The notes: generated by a model not told the origin, from the letters alone. A DNA stretch of 54,666 bases from Elusimicrobiota bacterium (GCA_016205025.1 JACQJO010000047.1:1-54666); one strand, 5' to 3'. Shown: positions 24,163-34,200, numbered from the stretch's first letter. Translations and numbers: made by a program.

Positions 24163-25604
24163 CACTGGACCAAAGCAAGCAGGGGCTTGGGGTAAATTCC
24201 GAGTGAAATCGTTCCGATGAGCATCAGCACAATGACCAAAACCAAAACGGAAAATCCTTGCGGCGCCGCGATGGCGGCGCCTGTGCGATTCTCCACAAAA
24301 AACATCCGGTAAGCGATCCTTAAATAGTAATAAACGCTGATGACGGAATTTAAAACGCCGGCCACCGCCACCGGCCAGGCCCACCCGACGTCCAAGGCGC
24401 TCGCGAAAACCAGATACTTGCCTAAAAATCCGACCAACGGCGGAATCCCGGCCAACGAAAGCAGGAAGGCGGTAAAGGTCAAGGCGAAGGGTAGATGCGT
24501 AACGGCCAACCCGTCGCAAGCGGTGATATCGTAAGAATCCGTTTGTTTAGCCACCCAAAAAACGCAGGCAAAGGCTCCCAGATTCATCAAAAGATACGCG
24601 AAGCCGTAGAGGAGAACGGCCGAGCCTCCGAGCTTGGTGGCGGCCAGGATGCCAATCATCATGTATCCGGCTTGAGCGATAGATGAATAGGCCAGAAGGC
24701 GTTTCAAATCGTTTTGATGAATAGCCGAAACATTGCCCACCGTCATGGTTAAAACAGCTAGAACAGCCAAAATTTTAGTCAGTCCCGCCGCATGAATGGC
24801 CGCTTGGCCGAGCCCAAAAGTGGCGCTCGTTAAAGCCACCAAAACGCCCAAGGCCGCCAGCTTGGGGACAACGGAAAGGTAGGCGGTGAAAGGAGTGGGC
24901 GCGGCTTGGTAGGCGTCCGGAACCCAAAAATGAAAAGGCGCGATTGAAGCCTTAAATCCGAAGGATACCAGAACCAATAAAAGTCCGGTTGTCGCCAGCC
25001 AATGCCGGGCGTCGCCCGCTTGCGCGGCAGCCTGCGCGATCGCCCCGAAACCGGTCGTGCCCGTGGCCGCGTAGCAAAGGCTGATGCCGTAAAGAGCGAT
25101 CGCGGATGAAAAAGCTCCCACTAAAAAATATTTCAAAGCTCCTTCGATCATGGCCAATTCCCGTCTTTCGAATGCGACCAAAATGAAGGAAGAAATAGAA
25201 ATCAGCTCTATCGCCAAAAAAGCGTAAACAAAATCCCGCGCCTTAACCAGCAAAACGCAGCCCAAACTGGCCAAAACCAACAGCCCCAGAAAACTTCCCC
25301 AATTGGGTTTCAAGGTTTCATCTTCCTGGGCCAAGGCAATAGTGACCAGGGTTCCTGTTAAAATCAGAAGCGTGAACCCAAGGGTGAGCCCATCTAAAGA
25401 AAAATCGTCAAAAACAAACGGCAGGATCCCCATGCCCTGCTCCCACCAAGGGCAAAAAATACAGATCAGAGCTCCGGCAACGGCAAGGTAAGCCGCGGCC
25501 GTCATCGTCCGCCGGGCTTTCGGCTTCATGAAATCAATGGTTAAGAGCGCCAGGGCTCCCGTGGCCAGCCAAATTTCCGGAAAGAAATAGGCCAAAATCT
25601 GCAT
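24162..25604 (-). CDS. nuoN: complex I proton-pumping subunit N
   Basis: This inner-membrane subunit is one of the three antiporter-like proton pumps. The 480 residues have about 14 membrane segments and the family helices with K-R-L-L-A-Y-S-S-I-A-Q-A-G-Y (residues about 300-315). The start at 25604 overlaps the nuoM stop (TAATG). It is the last nuo gene and its stop overlaps the acyl-CoA dehydrogenase start. Confidence 0.95.
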   Translation of the reverse strand: MQILAYFFPEIWLATGALALLTIDFMKPKARRTMTAAAYLAVAGALICIFCPWWEQGMGILPFVFDDFSLDGLTLGFTLLILTGTLVTIALAQEDETLKPNWGSFLGLLVLASLGCVLLVKARDFVYAFLAIELISISSFILVAFERRELAMIEGALKYFLVGAFSSAIALYGISLCYAATGTTGFGAIAQAAAQAGDARHWLATTGLLLVLVSFGFKASIAPFHFWVPDAYQAAPTPFTAYLSVVPKLAALGVLVALTSATFGLGQAAIHAAGLTKILAVLAVLTMTVGNVSAIHQNDLKRLLAYSSIAQAGYMMIGILAATKLGGSAVLLYGFAYLLMNLGAFACVFWVAKQTDSYDITACDGLAVTHLPFALTFTAFLLSLAGIPPLVGFLGKYLVFASALDVGWAWPVAVAGVLNSVISVYYYLRIAYRMFFVENRTGAAIAAPQGFSVLVLVIVLMLIGTISLGIYPKPLLALVQ

Positions 25605-27079
25605 TATTGTTTCGTTACCAATTGCGCCAATGACGTCATGGTCTGGTTCATCAGATCTAAACCCCATTTGGGATAAACTCCCAAAGCCACAGTCAGCGCC
25701 GCCAGCGGAATCGTGGTCACCAACTCGCGGGCGTTCATGTCGGTCAAGCCGGACCACTTTTCATTTAATGGCCCGAGGAAAACCTTTTGAATCATCCGCA
25801 GGAAAAACGCGGCGGTGATCAGTATTCCGGAAACCGAAAGCATGGTCCAGAGCTTCCAGGGTCCGAAAGCGCCGAGGAAACAGAGAAATTCGCTCACGAA
25901 CCCGGCCAAGCCGGGAAGCCCCAAGGAGGCCATGCAAGCCAAGGTCATGACGCCGGCATAAAGCGGAACCTTGGCGCCCAAACCTCCGAAGGCGTCGATG
26001 TCCCTGGTGTGGGTGCGGTCATAAATCACGCCCACCAGCAAGAAGAGACTCCCTGTAATGATGCCGTGGTTGATCATCTGAAACACGGCGCCGTTAAAAC
26101 CGATGGCGTTCATGCTCGCGATGCCCAGCATCGCGTAGCCCATATGGTTGATGGAGGAATAAGCCACCATGCGCTTCATGTCCTTCTGGGCCATGGCGCA
26201 CAAGGAGCCGTAAAAAATATTAATGAACGCCAAAACAATCAGGAAAGGCAGAAAGGCTTCGGTCGCCTGCGGGAACATCGGCAGATTCACTCTTAAAATT
26301 CCGTAGCCGCCCATCTTTAGAAGAACGCCGGCCAGAATCACGCTGACCGCGGTCGGCGCCTCCACGTGCGCCAAGGGAAGCCAGGTGTGAAACGGAAACA
26401 TGGGTATTTTAATCGCGAAAGCCACATAAAAGCCTAAAAATACCAGCATTTGGAATGTCATGCCCTTGGCAAAAAAAGCGTCCCGCTGGGCCATTAACTC
26501 CAGCATGTTCAAGGTGTGCGGCTCGCTCGCGAAATAAAGAGCGATGATGGAAAGAAGCATAAACACGGATCCGAACAGGGTGTAAAGAAAGAACTTGGTC
26601 GCCGCGTACTCCTTTTGCGGTCCGCCCCAGATGCCGATCAAGAAATACATGGGAACCAGGGTAATTTCCCAAAAAACGTAGAAAAGAAAAAAGTCCAAAG
26701 CGACAAAGACGCCCAGCATCCCCACCTCAAGGATCAAAAACCAAAACCAATATTCCTTGACCCTTTTGTCAATGCCCAAGCTGGCGATCAAAGAAATGAA
26801 GGACAAAAGCGTGGTCAAGATCATCAACGGCATGGACAGCCCGTCGGCGCCCAGCAAATACTTGACGTTTAAGGCCGGAATCCAGGAAAACTCCTCCACA
26901 AACTGCATGGCGGAGTTGGAAGGATCGAAATCAATTAACAAAACAAGGCTGGCCAATAACGCCAAGCCCGAAAAAATAAGCCCCACTTTTTGGATGGCCT
27001 TTGTTTTTTCTTTGTCCATCATTAAAATGATCAGGGCGCCCGCCAGCGGAAGAAAAATAATTAGAGAAAGTAACGGCAC
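25604..27079 (-). CDS. nuoM: complex I proton-pumping subunit M
   Basis: This is the second antiporter-like subunit. The 491 residues have about 14 membrane segments, with the conserved K-R-M-V-A-Y-S-S-I-N-H-M-G-Y motif at about 312-325 and F-W-E-I-T-L-V-P-M-Y near residue 140. It follows nuoL by about ten bases, with GGAGG before its ATG. Length and gene order are normal. Confidence 0.96.
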   Translation of the reverse strand: MPLLSLIIFLPLAGALIILMMDKEKTKAIQKVGLIFSGLALLASLVLLIDFDPSNSAMQFVEEFSWIPALNVKYLLGADGLSMPLMILTTLLSFISLIASLGIDKRVKEYWFWFLILEVGMLGVFVALDFFLFYVFWEITLVPMYFLIGIWGGPQKEYAATKFFLYTLFGSVFMLLSIIALYFASEPHTLNMLELMAQRDAFFAKGMTFQMLVFLGFYVAFAIKIPMFPFHTWLPLAHVEAPTAVSVILAGVLLKMGGYGILRVNLPMFPQATEAFLPFLIVLAFINIFYGSLCAMAQKDMKRMVAYSSINHMGYAMLGIASMNAIGFNGAVFQMINHGIITGSLFLLVGVIYDRTHTRDIDAFGGLGAKVPLYAGVMTLACMASLGLPGLAGFVSEFLCFLGAFGPWKLWTMLSVSGILITAAFFLRMIQKVFLGPLNEKWSGLTDMNARELVTTIPLAALTVALGVYPKWGLDLMNQTMTSLAQLVTKQ

Positions 27080-27089
27080 TTGAACCTCC

Positions 27090-29021
27090 TTAAAAATACA
27101 GCCTTAAAGCCAGAATTAAACCGACTCCCAAAATCAGATAAAGAAGATAGCTCTGGACAAACCCGGAAACCGTTCCCCTGACCAACTGGCCCGATCGCGC
27201 GGTAAGCCATCCCCAAAAATCAACCAAATTATCCACCACCACCCGGTCAAACCACCCTCCGGCGCGCGACAAGAGATTGGTGACGACCGCCCATCCGTCC
27301 ACCAGCCCTTGGTCCAGGATGTGATAGTCAACCCAGGCCAAAAACGCGCTGAAGCGATAACTGGCGGCGGCCCAAAAAAGCCAAAAATGCTCAAAACCCA
27401 TGCGTTGGTAAAGAAAAGACCAAACCGGGCTAAATTTCAAACGCAGTTCTTCGTAATCCACCACACGCTTGCGGTAAACCGCCCAAGCCACGAAGATGCC
27501 GGTAAAAGCGATCGCGGAGGAGGCGAGGGCCACGATTAAAACCGAAATTTCATGATGATGCCCCTCCAGCTTGACGGGAACGAGTCCCCCCCATGTCTTG
27601 CCATGAAGCAGGAACCCCAAAAAAACGGAAAAGACCGCTAAGATAACGAGCGGAGCGGTCATAACTCCCGGGGACTCATGCGCGTGGCCATAGCGCTCGC
27701 GATCCCGCGCGTCGCCCAGGAAAACAAGCACCAGAACGCGCGTCATGTAGTAAGCGGTGAGTCCGGCTGTTATGAAGAGCAGGGCCGCCACCGGCCATTG
27801 GCCCGATGCGGCCGCGGCGTGCAAAATTTCGTCTTTAGAATAAAATCCTGAAAGCGGAAAAATGCCGCAAAGGGCTAAAACTCCGATGCTAAACGTAATG
27901 AAGGTGACCGGCATCTTGACCGAAAGCGCTCCCATCTTCCAGATGTCGTTGGTGTGTACCGCGTGGATGACCGATCCGGCGCCCAAAAACAACAGAGCCT
28001 TGAACATGGCGTGCGTGGTTAAATGAAACATGCCCACCTGCGGTCCGCCCACGCCCAAACCCGCGATCATATAGCCCAACTGCGAAATCGTGGAAAAGGC
28101 TAAAACGCGCTTAATATCCTCCGGCACCGTTCCCATTAAAGCCGCCAGGAAAGCGGTGATGGCGCCGAAGTAAGCGATGATGTGCAGGGCCGCGGGGTCA
28201 ACCTCGAAGAAAAAGAAGGTGCGGGCCACCAGGAAGACACCGGCCGCCACCATGGTGGCGGCATGGATCAAAGCCGAAACGGGCGTCGGGCCTTCCATGG
28301 CGTCGGGCAGCCAGATAAACAAAGGAACCTGCGCCGATTTACCGATCGCTCCGCAGAAAAGCAGCAAAGCGGCCCAAAAAGCGGTCTCGGCGGGGAAATA
28401 ACCCAGTTTCACCATCTCCTGCAGGCTGTTCAAAGAAAAAGTTCCGGCTGTGGTAAAAATCAATAAAAGGCCGGCCGTCAACCCTAAATCCCCCAGCTTG
28501 GTGGTGATAAAAGCTTTGCGTCCGGCTTGGGCCGCTTCGGGTTTCTCAAACCAGAAACCGATTAAAAAGTAAGAGCAAAGCCCCATGATCTCCCAGCACA
28601 TAAATAGCAATAAAAGGTTCTCCGCCATCACCAGCCCGATCATCGAAGCGGTGAAAAGTGAAATGAAGGCGTAATAACGGTGGAAACGCGGATCGCCGTG
28701 CATGTAAGAAAGAGAGTAAAGCTGAACCAAAAAGGAAACCAGAGTCACCACGAAAAGCATGCAAAGCGTCATGCCGTCTAAATGAACTCCCAGCGCCACG
28801 TCATAAATGCCGAATTGAAACCAACTGACCGTCCAATCGTAGGGAAGGATTAAATCTGCGAAGATAGCCGACGTCAGAGCCGCCGCGCTCCACAGGAGAC
28901 ACGCGCCCATGACGGCGATACCCAAGGAGGCCCCCTTGCTGGGAAGCCAGCGCCAGCCAAAAAGTATGGCGGGAAACGCCAGGAGGGGCAATAAGAATAA
29001 AAGCGGCGAATACTCCAGCAT
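27090..29021 (-). CDS. nuoL: complex I proton-pumping subunit L
   Basis: This is the distal antiporter-like subunit with the long lateral helix at the end. The 643 residues include M-C-W-E-I-M-G-L-C-S-Y and P-L-F-I-W-L-P-D-A-M-E-G-P-T-P-V-S-A-L-I-H-A-A-T-M-V, the hallmark of the family, and K-R-V-L-A-F-S-T-I-S-Q-L-G-Y. I chose the ATG at 29021; the codon two before it is TTG. It follows nuoK by two bases. Confidence 0.96.
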   Translation of the reverse strand: MLEYSPLLFLLPLLAFPAILFGWRWLPSKGASLGIAVMGACLLWSAAALTSAIFADLILPYDWTVSWFQFGIYDVALGVHLDGMTLCMLFVVTLVSFLVQLYSLSYMHGDPRFHRYYAFISLFTASMIGLVMAENLLLLFMCWEIMGLCSYFLIGFWFEKPEAAQAGRKAFITTKLGDLGLTAGLLLIFTTAGTFSLNSLQEMVKLGYFPAETAFWAALLLFCGAIGKSAQVPLFIWLPDAMEGPTPVSALIHAATMVAAGVFLVARTFFFFEVDPAALHIIAYFGAITAFLAALMGTVPEDIKRVLAFSTISQLGYMIAGLGVGGPQVGMFHLTTHAMFKALLFLGAGSVIHAVHTNDIWKMGALSVKMPVTFITFSIGVLALCGIFPLSGFYSKDEILHAAAASGQWPVAALLFITAGLTAYYMTRVLVLVFLGDARDRERYGHAHESPGVMTAPLVILAVFSVFLGFLLHGKTWGGLVPVKLEGHHHEISVLIVALASSAIAFTGIFVAWAVYRKRVVDYEELRLKFSPVWSFLYQRMGFEHFWLFWAAASYRFSAFLAWVDYHILDQGLVDGWAVVTNLLSRAGGWFDRVVVDNLVDFWGWLTARSGQLVRGTVSGFVQSYLLYLILGVGLILALRLYF

Positions 29022-29023
29022 GG

Positions 29024-29329
29024 TCAACCCTTCAATAAATTAAACTTTTCCACGAAAACATTATCGAACTTTCTGTAGATGGCTAAAACGAGAGCCAAAC
29101 CGACGACGGCTTCGGCCGCCGCGATCGTGATTGAAAAGATGGCCAGCGTCTGGCCGGCCGCCGTATCCGGATAGAGCAGGCGGTTGGCCGCGATTAAATT
29201 TAAATTGGCGGCGTTAAACATGAGTTCAATCGCCATTAAAACGCTGATGATATTGCGGCGCGCGACGGCCCCAAAAATGCCGATGGCCAAAAGAGCTCCG
29301 GAAACCAAAAAATAGGCTATCGGATTCAC
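29024..29329 (-). CDS. nuoK: complex I subunit K
   Basis: The 101-residue protein with three membrane helices carries the conserved glutamates in helices 2 and 3 (I-E-L-M-F-N-A-A-N and A-A-A-E-A-V-V-G-L-A-L). The start overlaps the nuoJ stop by four bases. Confidence 0.95.
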   Translation of the reverse strand: MNPIAYFLVSGALLAIGIFGAVARRNIISVLMAIELMFNAANLNLIAANRLLYPDTAAGQTLAIFSITIAAAEAVVGLALVLAIYRKFDNVFVEKFNLLKG

Positions 29330-29832
29330 ACCCGCTCCTTATCCAACCCTCTGGCCATCAGCGTCGCTCCAACTAAAGCCACCAAAAGAATCAAGCCCAG
29401 CACCTCCACCGCTATGGCGTAGCGGCCTAAAATCAAATCCCCCACCGAAGAAGTGGTGGCGGCCGCGGCCGGCGGCAAGCTATGCAAAGCCTCTCTGACT
29501 TGAGCCAAAATGCCGCCCACCAGAGCAAAAATCAAAAAGGCGGCCAGGGCGGCCTGCGGGGCCATCGCATTCAACGGTTTTTCGGCGAACTCGGCGCGCC
29601 GGCCCGACAAAAGGACCACGAAAAGAAAAAGGATCGCGATGGCTCCGACGTAAATTAAAATCTGGGCTCCAAAAAGAAAATCCGCCCCAAGAATCCCGTA
29701 AAGCCCCCCCACCATGGTCAGGCACAAACCCAAAAGCAAAGCGCCGTGAACAACGTTGCGAACCACCACGACGCCGATGGCCGAGGCCACGGCGGTCGCC
29801 GCCAAGAAACAAAAGAGGACTTGGGTCAACAT
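29326..29832 (-). CDS. nuoJ: complex I subunit J
   Basis: The 168-residue protein has five membrane helices. It starts at 29832 directly after a heptamer hairpin with no Shine-Dalgarno sequence. The third helix with Y-V-G-A-I-A-I-L-F-L-F-V-V is the region containing the conserved tyrosine of the family. Confidence 0.93.
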   Translation of the reverse strand: MLTQVLFCFLAATAVASAIGVVVVRNVVHGALLLGLCLTMVGGLYGILGADFLFGAQILIYVGAIAILFLFVVLLSGRRAEFAEKPLNAMAPQAALAAFLIFALVGGILAQVREALHSLPPAAAATTSSVGDLILGRYAIAVEVLGLILLVALVGATLMARGLDKERV

Positions 29833-29939
29833 AATTTTAGTGCTGAGTGCTGAGTGCTGAGTAACGAGTGTGAGGAAAATTTTTTATTTTTTCTAGCTCT
29901 GTACTCAGCACTCTGTACTCAGCACTCAGCACTTTCATA
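29833..29939. repeat. AGTGCTG-family heptamer hairpin, nuoI-nuoJ junction
   Basis: Starting a few bases after the nuoI stop (TATGAAAGTGCTGAG on the coding strand), heptamers run through an AT-rich loop (TTTTATTTTTTCTA region) to CAGCACT copies and the nuoJ ATG. The variant GAGTAACGAG in the loop side marks this copy. Confidence 0.9.
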
Positions 29940-30452
29940 TTATCGCCGTGACGGTATCTCCTCAATCGGAATCTGGTCGCCTTCGGGGGTTTTGTAAATT
30001 TTTTCTCCGGCATCGTAATAAGTGCCCATCCAGGGATTGCCTTGCTGCCAAATCCGGGACATCTGATTCCTGGCATAAAAAACGGTTTCATAATCCAATG
30101 AATGCCATACGGATTTCGGTTTCGTGGGACAGGCTTCCTCGCAAAGACGGCAAAAATTGCATTTCCCAAAATCAATGGAATACCAATTTACCTTGGCGAT
30201 CTTTTTGCCTTCCGGAGTTTTCTGATTTTCCAGCGCAATGCAGTCGGACGGGCAGGCCTTGACGCACAGGTTGCAGCCAATGCAGGTCACCGCGTCAAAC
30301 AGCAAGGCGCCGCGGAATCTCTCGTAAGGTTTCAATTTGGCCAAAGGGTAATTGACCGTGATAGAGGGCTTAAATAAATGGCGCCAAGTGACGGCCAAAC
30401 CCTTGAACGTGTCCGCAAAACCCCTGTAAATCGTTTGAAAGTATCCAATCAT
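29940..30452 (-). CDS. nuoI: complex I subunit I, 8Fe ferredoxin-type
   Basis: This peripheral arm subunit carries clusters N6a and N6b. The 170 residues contain C-I-G-C-N-L-C-V-K-A-C-P and C-N-F-C-R-L-C-E-E-A-C-P, the two 4Fe-4S motifs. I chose the ATG at 30452, which overlaps the nuoH stop (ATGA); a longer frame only reads nuoH sequence. Confidence 0.95.
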   Translation of the reverse strand: MIGYFQTIYRGFADTFKGLAVTWRHLFKPSITVNYPLAKLKPYERFRGALLFDAVTCIGCNLCVKACPSDCIALENQKTPEGKKIAKVNWYSIDFGKCNFCRLCEEACPTKPKSVWHSLDYETVFYARNQMSRIWQQGNPWMGTYYDAGEKIYKTPEGDQIPIEEIPSRR

Positions 30453-31804
30453 AACTTCCAAAGGTAGATGTAGGGTAGGGCTAATACGATATTGACGAAG
30501 CTCCAGGGAAGCAAAAATTTCCAATTAAAATCGAGCAGGCGGTCAATTTTGAACCTGGGAAATGTCCAGCGAAACCACAAAAAGCAAAACATAAAAAATA
30601 ACGTCTTGCCCAAAAACCAAAACCAGGACGGAAGAACGCTAAGAAACGGCAGCGGGGCCGCGCCCCCTCCCATGAAAAAGGTAGTCAACAGGCAGCTGGC
30701 CAAAAGAACATAGGCGTACTCGGTCAAAAAGAAAATGGAAAATTTCATTCCGGAATACTCCGTGTGAAATCCCCCCACAAGCTCGGACTCCGCCTCCGCG
30801 ATGTCAAAGGGCGTCCGGTTGGTTTCGGCGACGCTCGCGATCAAAAAAATTACGAACGATATCTGCCCCACGACCGGATAAAACAGAAACCATTTGGGGA
30901 AAAATCCGAACCAGTAGCCTTCCTGATACCCGGCGATCTTGGTTAAAGAAAGGCTTCCCGCTATCGCGATCAAAGGCACCAGGCTGAAGGATCGCGGAAG
31001 CTCATAGGAAACAAACTGGGCCGCGGAGCGAAGCCCGCCTAAAAGAGAATACTTATTGGCGCTGGCCCATCCGGCCAAAACAATGCCCAAAACGGAAAGA
31101 CCGGCCCAGGCGAAAATATATAAAACGCCGGCATCAAGATTGGCCGCCTCCAAATCACGGCCCCAAGGAACCGGCGTGAAACAAATTAAAACCGGCACGA
31201 AAACCAGGGCCGGCGCCAGGCTGTGAAGCCAGGAATCTTTTTCCTTCGGGGCGGCGTCTTCCTTTAAAAGCAGTTTGATGCCATCGGCCGCGGTTTGCAA
31301 AACGCCGTGCCATTTACCCGTGAATATGGGCCCCAGCCGGGATTGCATATGGGCCGATATTTTACGCTCCCACCAAACCAGAAAAAGACCGTTAAAAAGA
31401 ATAATGTGCAGAACAACAAGCGCTTTGGCCAGAATCCAAACCGCTTCGGCCGCCCAAGACGGAACTTGCGGCAAATTAGCCTCGGCAAAACGATGCAATG
31501 TTTCTCGAAGCGCGGCCAGCGGCACGCCGATTTCGCGCAAAAAGAAAGCGGCGCCGGTGCCGGCCAAAATTAGAGCGCTCAATACCAAGGCGCCTCTTCG
31601 GTAGCTGGCGCTTTTCCAAGGATTTGGCCAAACGTCGGTGGGCCATAGGCGATTCGGCAAAAGCGTGCCTTCGGTATGCTTGGCAAAAACCTTGCGGATA
31701 CCGGCCGGAACCGCTTTTTCAGGGGGCATCACATTAGCCGGCGGCTTGGGAGCCGGGGCCGGAGCGGGAGTCGGCGGGGGCGGCGGCGTTGCCAATTCAG
31801 CCAT
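30449..31804 (-). CDS. nuoH: complex I subunit H with long proline-rich N-terminus
   Basis: This membrane subunit joins the quinone site to the pumps. At 451 residues it is about 100 longer than usual (about 325-350). The extra part is an N-terminal proline/alanine-rich tail (residues about 1-30) and one added hydrophobic segment (about 70-95). The core shows W-W-E-R-K-I-S-A-H-M-Q-S-R-L-G-P near 145 and the E-x-x-R-x-P-F-D-x-x-E segment (A-E-T-N-R-T-P-F-D-I-A-E-A-E-S-E-L). It is downstream of a heptamer hairpin and overlaps nuoI. Confidence 0.93.
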   Translation of the reverse strand: MAELATPPPPPTPAPAPAPKPPANVMPPEKAVPAGIRKVFAKHTEGTLLPNRLWPTDVWPNPWKSASYRRGALVLSALILAGTGAAFFLREIGVPLAALRETLHRFAEANLPQVPSWAAEAVWILAKALVVLHIILFNGLFLVWWERKISAHMQSRLGPIFTGKWHGVLQTAADGIKLLLKEDAAPKEKDSWLHSLAPALVFVPVLICFTPVPWGRDLEAANLDAGVLYIFAWAGLSVLGIVLAGWASANKYSLLGGLRSAAQFVSYELPRSFSLVPLIAIAGSLSLTKIAGYQEGYWFGFFPKWFLFYPVVGQISFVIFLIASVAETNRTPFDIAEAESELVGGFHTEYSGMKFSIFFLTEYAYVLLASCLLTTFFMGGGAAPLPFLSVLPSWFWFLGKTLFFMFCFLWFRWTFPRFKIDRLLDFNWKFLLPWSFVNIVLALPYIYLWKL

Positions 31805-31903
31805 AAATTTAGTGCTGAGTGCTGAGTGCTGAGTGCTGAGTTAAGGAAAATAAAAAGAAAAATTCCTTGCACTCGGTACTCGGTACTCTGTACTCAGCAC
31901 TTC
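31805..31903. repeat. AGTGCTG-family heptamer hairpin, nuoD-nuoH junction
   Basis: On the coding strand the space runs from the nuoD TGA (GAAGTGCTGAG) through a loop of AAGGAATTTTTC type to four CAGCACT heptamers and the nuoH ATG. This copy has the most regular left array, with four AGTGCTG units on the plus strand at 31810-31840. Confidence 0.9.
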
Positions 31904-33025
31904 TCACCGGTCTACTTCCCCCAACACAATGTCAATAGAACCCAAAACCGCGATCATGTCCGCCACTCTCAAGCCCACCAAAGCTTCTTGCAGAATAGCC
32001 AAATTGATATAGGAAGGAGCGCGCACATGCAGACGGTAAGGACAGCTGGTTCCATCCGAAACCAAATAAATGCCCAAATCACCGCGCGCCCCCTCCACGT
32101 GCGCGTAAGCCTCTCCCGGAAGGGGCGTCGGGATTTTCGCCACGCCCTTGGCCATAATATCTCCGGATGGAAGCGCCGCCAGGCACTGCTCCACGATTTT
32201 AACGGACTCGGCCATCTCCCTCATGCGCACGTAATAGCGATCCCAGCAGGAACCGGCTTCACCGACGCAGACCTTAAAATCCAGCTTGTCGTAAATCGAA
32301 TAAGGGAACGTTTTGCGAACGTCGTAGGAAACCCCGCTGCCCCTAAGATTGGGACCGGAAAGCCCCCAGTCCAGCGCCTGTTCCGCCGTGATAATGCCCA
32401 CCTTTTTCGTGCGATCGAGGAATATGGGATTAAAGGAAAGTAAATCGTCATACTCCCTTAATTTCGTTTTGAAATATTTCAAAAACTCCGAAGTTTTATC
32501 CGCCCATCCCGGCGGCGCGTCCGCCATTACGCCGCCTAAACGGATGTAGTTGTAAGTCATCCTGGCTCCGCAGACCATTTCGAATAGATCCAAGACCATT
32601 TCCCGCTCGCGAAAAGCGTGCAGAAACGGCGTGAAAGCGCCGATATCAATTCCATAAGTGCCAAAGAATAAAAGGTGAGAGGCGATTCTGTTTAACTCGC
32701 ACATCGCCACGCGCAGATAATTGGCCCGGGCGGGAATTTCCAAACCCATCAATTTTTCGGCCGCCAAACAGAAAACGAGATTGTTGGTCATGGCCGAAAC
32801 GTAATCCCATCGGTCCGTTACCACCACGCAATGATGGTAACCGCGCACCTCGCAAAGCTTTTCGGTCCCGCGGTGAAGGTAACCGACGTCGGGCTCGGCT
32901 TTAACGATAACCTCGCCGTCTAAAGTGATTCCAAGGCGCAGCACGCCGTGCGTGCTGGGATGCTGCGGTCCCAAATTGATGAACATCTGGTCTGTCTTCA
33001 GAGAAGAGGAATGAGTTTCAATCAT
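31904..33025 (-). CDS. nuoD: complex I subunit D (49 kDa type)
   Basis: NuoD forms the quinone pocket with NuoB and is homologous to NiFe-hydrogenase large subunits. The 373 residues show [14 protein letters not shown] near residues 18-31, the L-H-R-G-T-E-K-L motif, and D-x-V-x-G-E-V-D-R at the end. nuoC and nuoD are separate here and overlap by eight bases. The arginine in H-G-V-L-R-L (residue 30) is a candidate for methylation by the MidA-like protein upstream. Confidence 0.96.
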   Translation of the reverse strand: MIETHSSSLKTDQMFINLGPQHPSTHGVLRLGITLDGEVIVKAEPDVGYLHRGTEKLCEVRGYHHCVVVTDRWDYVSAMTNNLVFCLAAEKLMGLEIPARANYLRVAMCELNRIASHLLFFGTYGIDIGAFTPFLHAFREREMVLDLFEMVCGARMTYNYIRLGGVMADAPPGWADKTSEFLKYFKTKLREYDDLLSFNPIFLDRTKKVGIITAEQALDWGLSGPNLRGSGVSYDVRKTFPYSIYDKLDFKVCVGEAGSCWDRYYVRMREMAESVKIVEQCLAALPSGDIMAKGVAKIPTPLPGEAYAHVEGARGDLGIYLVSDGTSCPYRLHVRAPSYINLAILQEALVGLRVADMIAVLGSIDIVLGEVDR

Positions 33026-33596
33026 ACTGATCCTTCACATGCACGTAATCTTTTCTCAAAGGATGTCCTTGAATAAAATCAGGGGTCAAAATCTTTTTCA
33101 AGTTGGGGTGCCCTTCAAATTCGATTCCCAACAGATCAAAGGTCTCTCTTTCCTGCCAATCGGCCGTTTTCCAGAGATCATAAAGGGAAGGCAGGCGGGG
33201 GTTGCCCCTGGTCAGTTCGATGCGCACGGCTGCTTTGAGCTTTTCTTTCCAGTTGCTTAGAACAACAACAACCTCGAAATGATCGCGATACTGAAAATTG
33301 GGGTTGGCTTTGACCTCGCTTTGCTCGACCGCGCCCTCGGGTAAAAAAGGATTTGGGTTCGGATCCATGATATAACCGCGCGCGTCCACCGCTCCCTTCC
33401 AATCAACGGCGGTTAAAAAATCAAGGTATTCAAATCCCAAATCTTCCTTAAACGCGCGAATAACGCCAAGATAGTCCGTTCCTGAAGATGCCTTAAAAGA
33501 GGTTACGCCTTTAATAAGGGAAGGCTCGGCGACCGTGATAGATGGATACCGCTTTTTGATGATTTCCACGATACCGGATACGGAGATTTCAGTCAC
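33018..33596 (-). CDS. nuoC: complex I subunit C (30 kDa type)
   Basis: NuoC is a peripheral-arm scaffold subunit. The 192 residues show [22 protein letters not shown], the family motif, near the C-terminus. I chose the GTG at 33596 (V-T-E-I-S-V-S-G), which has GAGAGGG upstream; the longer frame is repeat and nuoB-shadow sequence. Confidence 0.93.
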   Translation of the reverse strand: MTEISVSGIVEIIKKRYPSITVAEPSLIKGVTSFKASSGTDYLGVIRAFKEDLGFEYLDFLTAVDWKGAVDARGYIMDPNPNPFLPEGAVEQSEVKANPNFQYRDHFEVVVVLSNWKEKLKAAVRIELTRGNPRLPSLYDLWKTADWQERETFDLLGIEFEGHPNLKKILTPDFIQGHPLRKDYVHVKDQYD

Positions 33597-33675
33597 GAAA
33601 TCCCTCTCGTTTCTTTTCTTATTCCAGCATCCAGCATCCAGCATCCAGCATCGAAAATTTTGCTCCGCAAAATTT
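33597..33675. repeat. palindrome plus CATCCAG heptamer array, nuoB-nuoC junction
   Basis: Right after the nuoB stop region lies a perfect 11-bp-arm palindrome (GAAAATTTTGC / GCAAAATTTTC, 33653-33677), then four CATCCAG heptamers (33623-33652). The array does not return as a complementary set, but a normal ribosome binding site sits between it and nuoC. This is a different heptamer from the AGTGCTG type. Confidence 0.85.
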
Positions 33676-34200
33676 TCACCACACCCTTGACCCCTTCTCC
33701 TGATACGGCGTTGCCAGGGCCGAACGGGTGGGAGAGCTTCGTCCGATTTTCTCCTGCAGTTTGGTGATCGCGAACTGAAGCGCCTCGGGCCGGGGCGGGC
33801 AACCGGCGATATAAATATCAACCGGAATAATTTTATCCACGCCCTTAACCACGGAGTAAGAGTCGTAATAGGGCCCGCCGCAGTTGGCGCAGGAACCCAT
33901 GGAAATCACAAATTTCGGCTCCGGCATCTGCGCGTAAATGAGGCGGATGGGTTCGGCCATTTTTTTAACCACGGTTCCGGCGATAATCATGACGTCGGCC
34001 TGCCGCGGGCTCGGCCGCGGGATCACGCCCATGCGGTCGAAATCAAAACGGCTGGCGTAAGCGCCCATCATCTCAATCGCGCAACAGGCCAACCCAAAAG
34101 TCAACGGCCATAAAGCGGATTCGCGCGCCCAATTAATAAAAAAATCGGCGGTCGTGAGGGCAAATTCGCCTCCGGGAACGCGTTCGATTCTAACAGCCAT
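33676..34200 (-). CDS. nuoB: complex I subunit B (20 kDa type)
   Basis: NuoB binds the N2 iron-sulfur cluster at the quinone site. The 174 residues carry G-L-A-C-C-A-I-E near residue 37 (the tandem cysteines), [10 protein letters not shown] near 103 and [10 protein letters not shown], giving all four ligands. I chose the ATG at 34200 (M-A-V-R-I-E); the longer frame is repeat sequence. Confidence 0.96.
   Translation of the reverse strand: MAVRIERVPGGEFALTTADFFINWARESALWPLTFGLACCAIEMMGAYASRFDFDRMGVIPRPSPRQADVMIIAGTVVKKMAEPIRLIYAQMPEPKFVISMGSCANCGGPYYDSYSVVKGVDKIIPVDIYIAGCPPRPEALQFAITKLQEKIGRSSPTRSALATPYQEKGSRVW

Noticed and set aside
22903..24519. Acyl-CoA dehydrogenase start far upstream at 24519
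   Set aside because: The extra sequence is arginine/glycine-rich and overlaps nuoN; the ATG at 24162 gives the family N-terminus.
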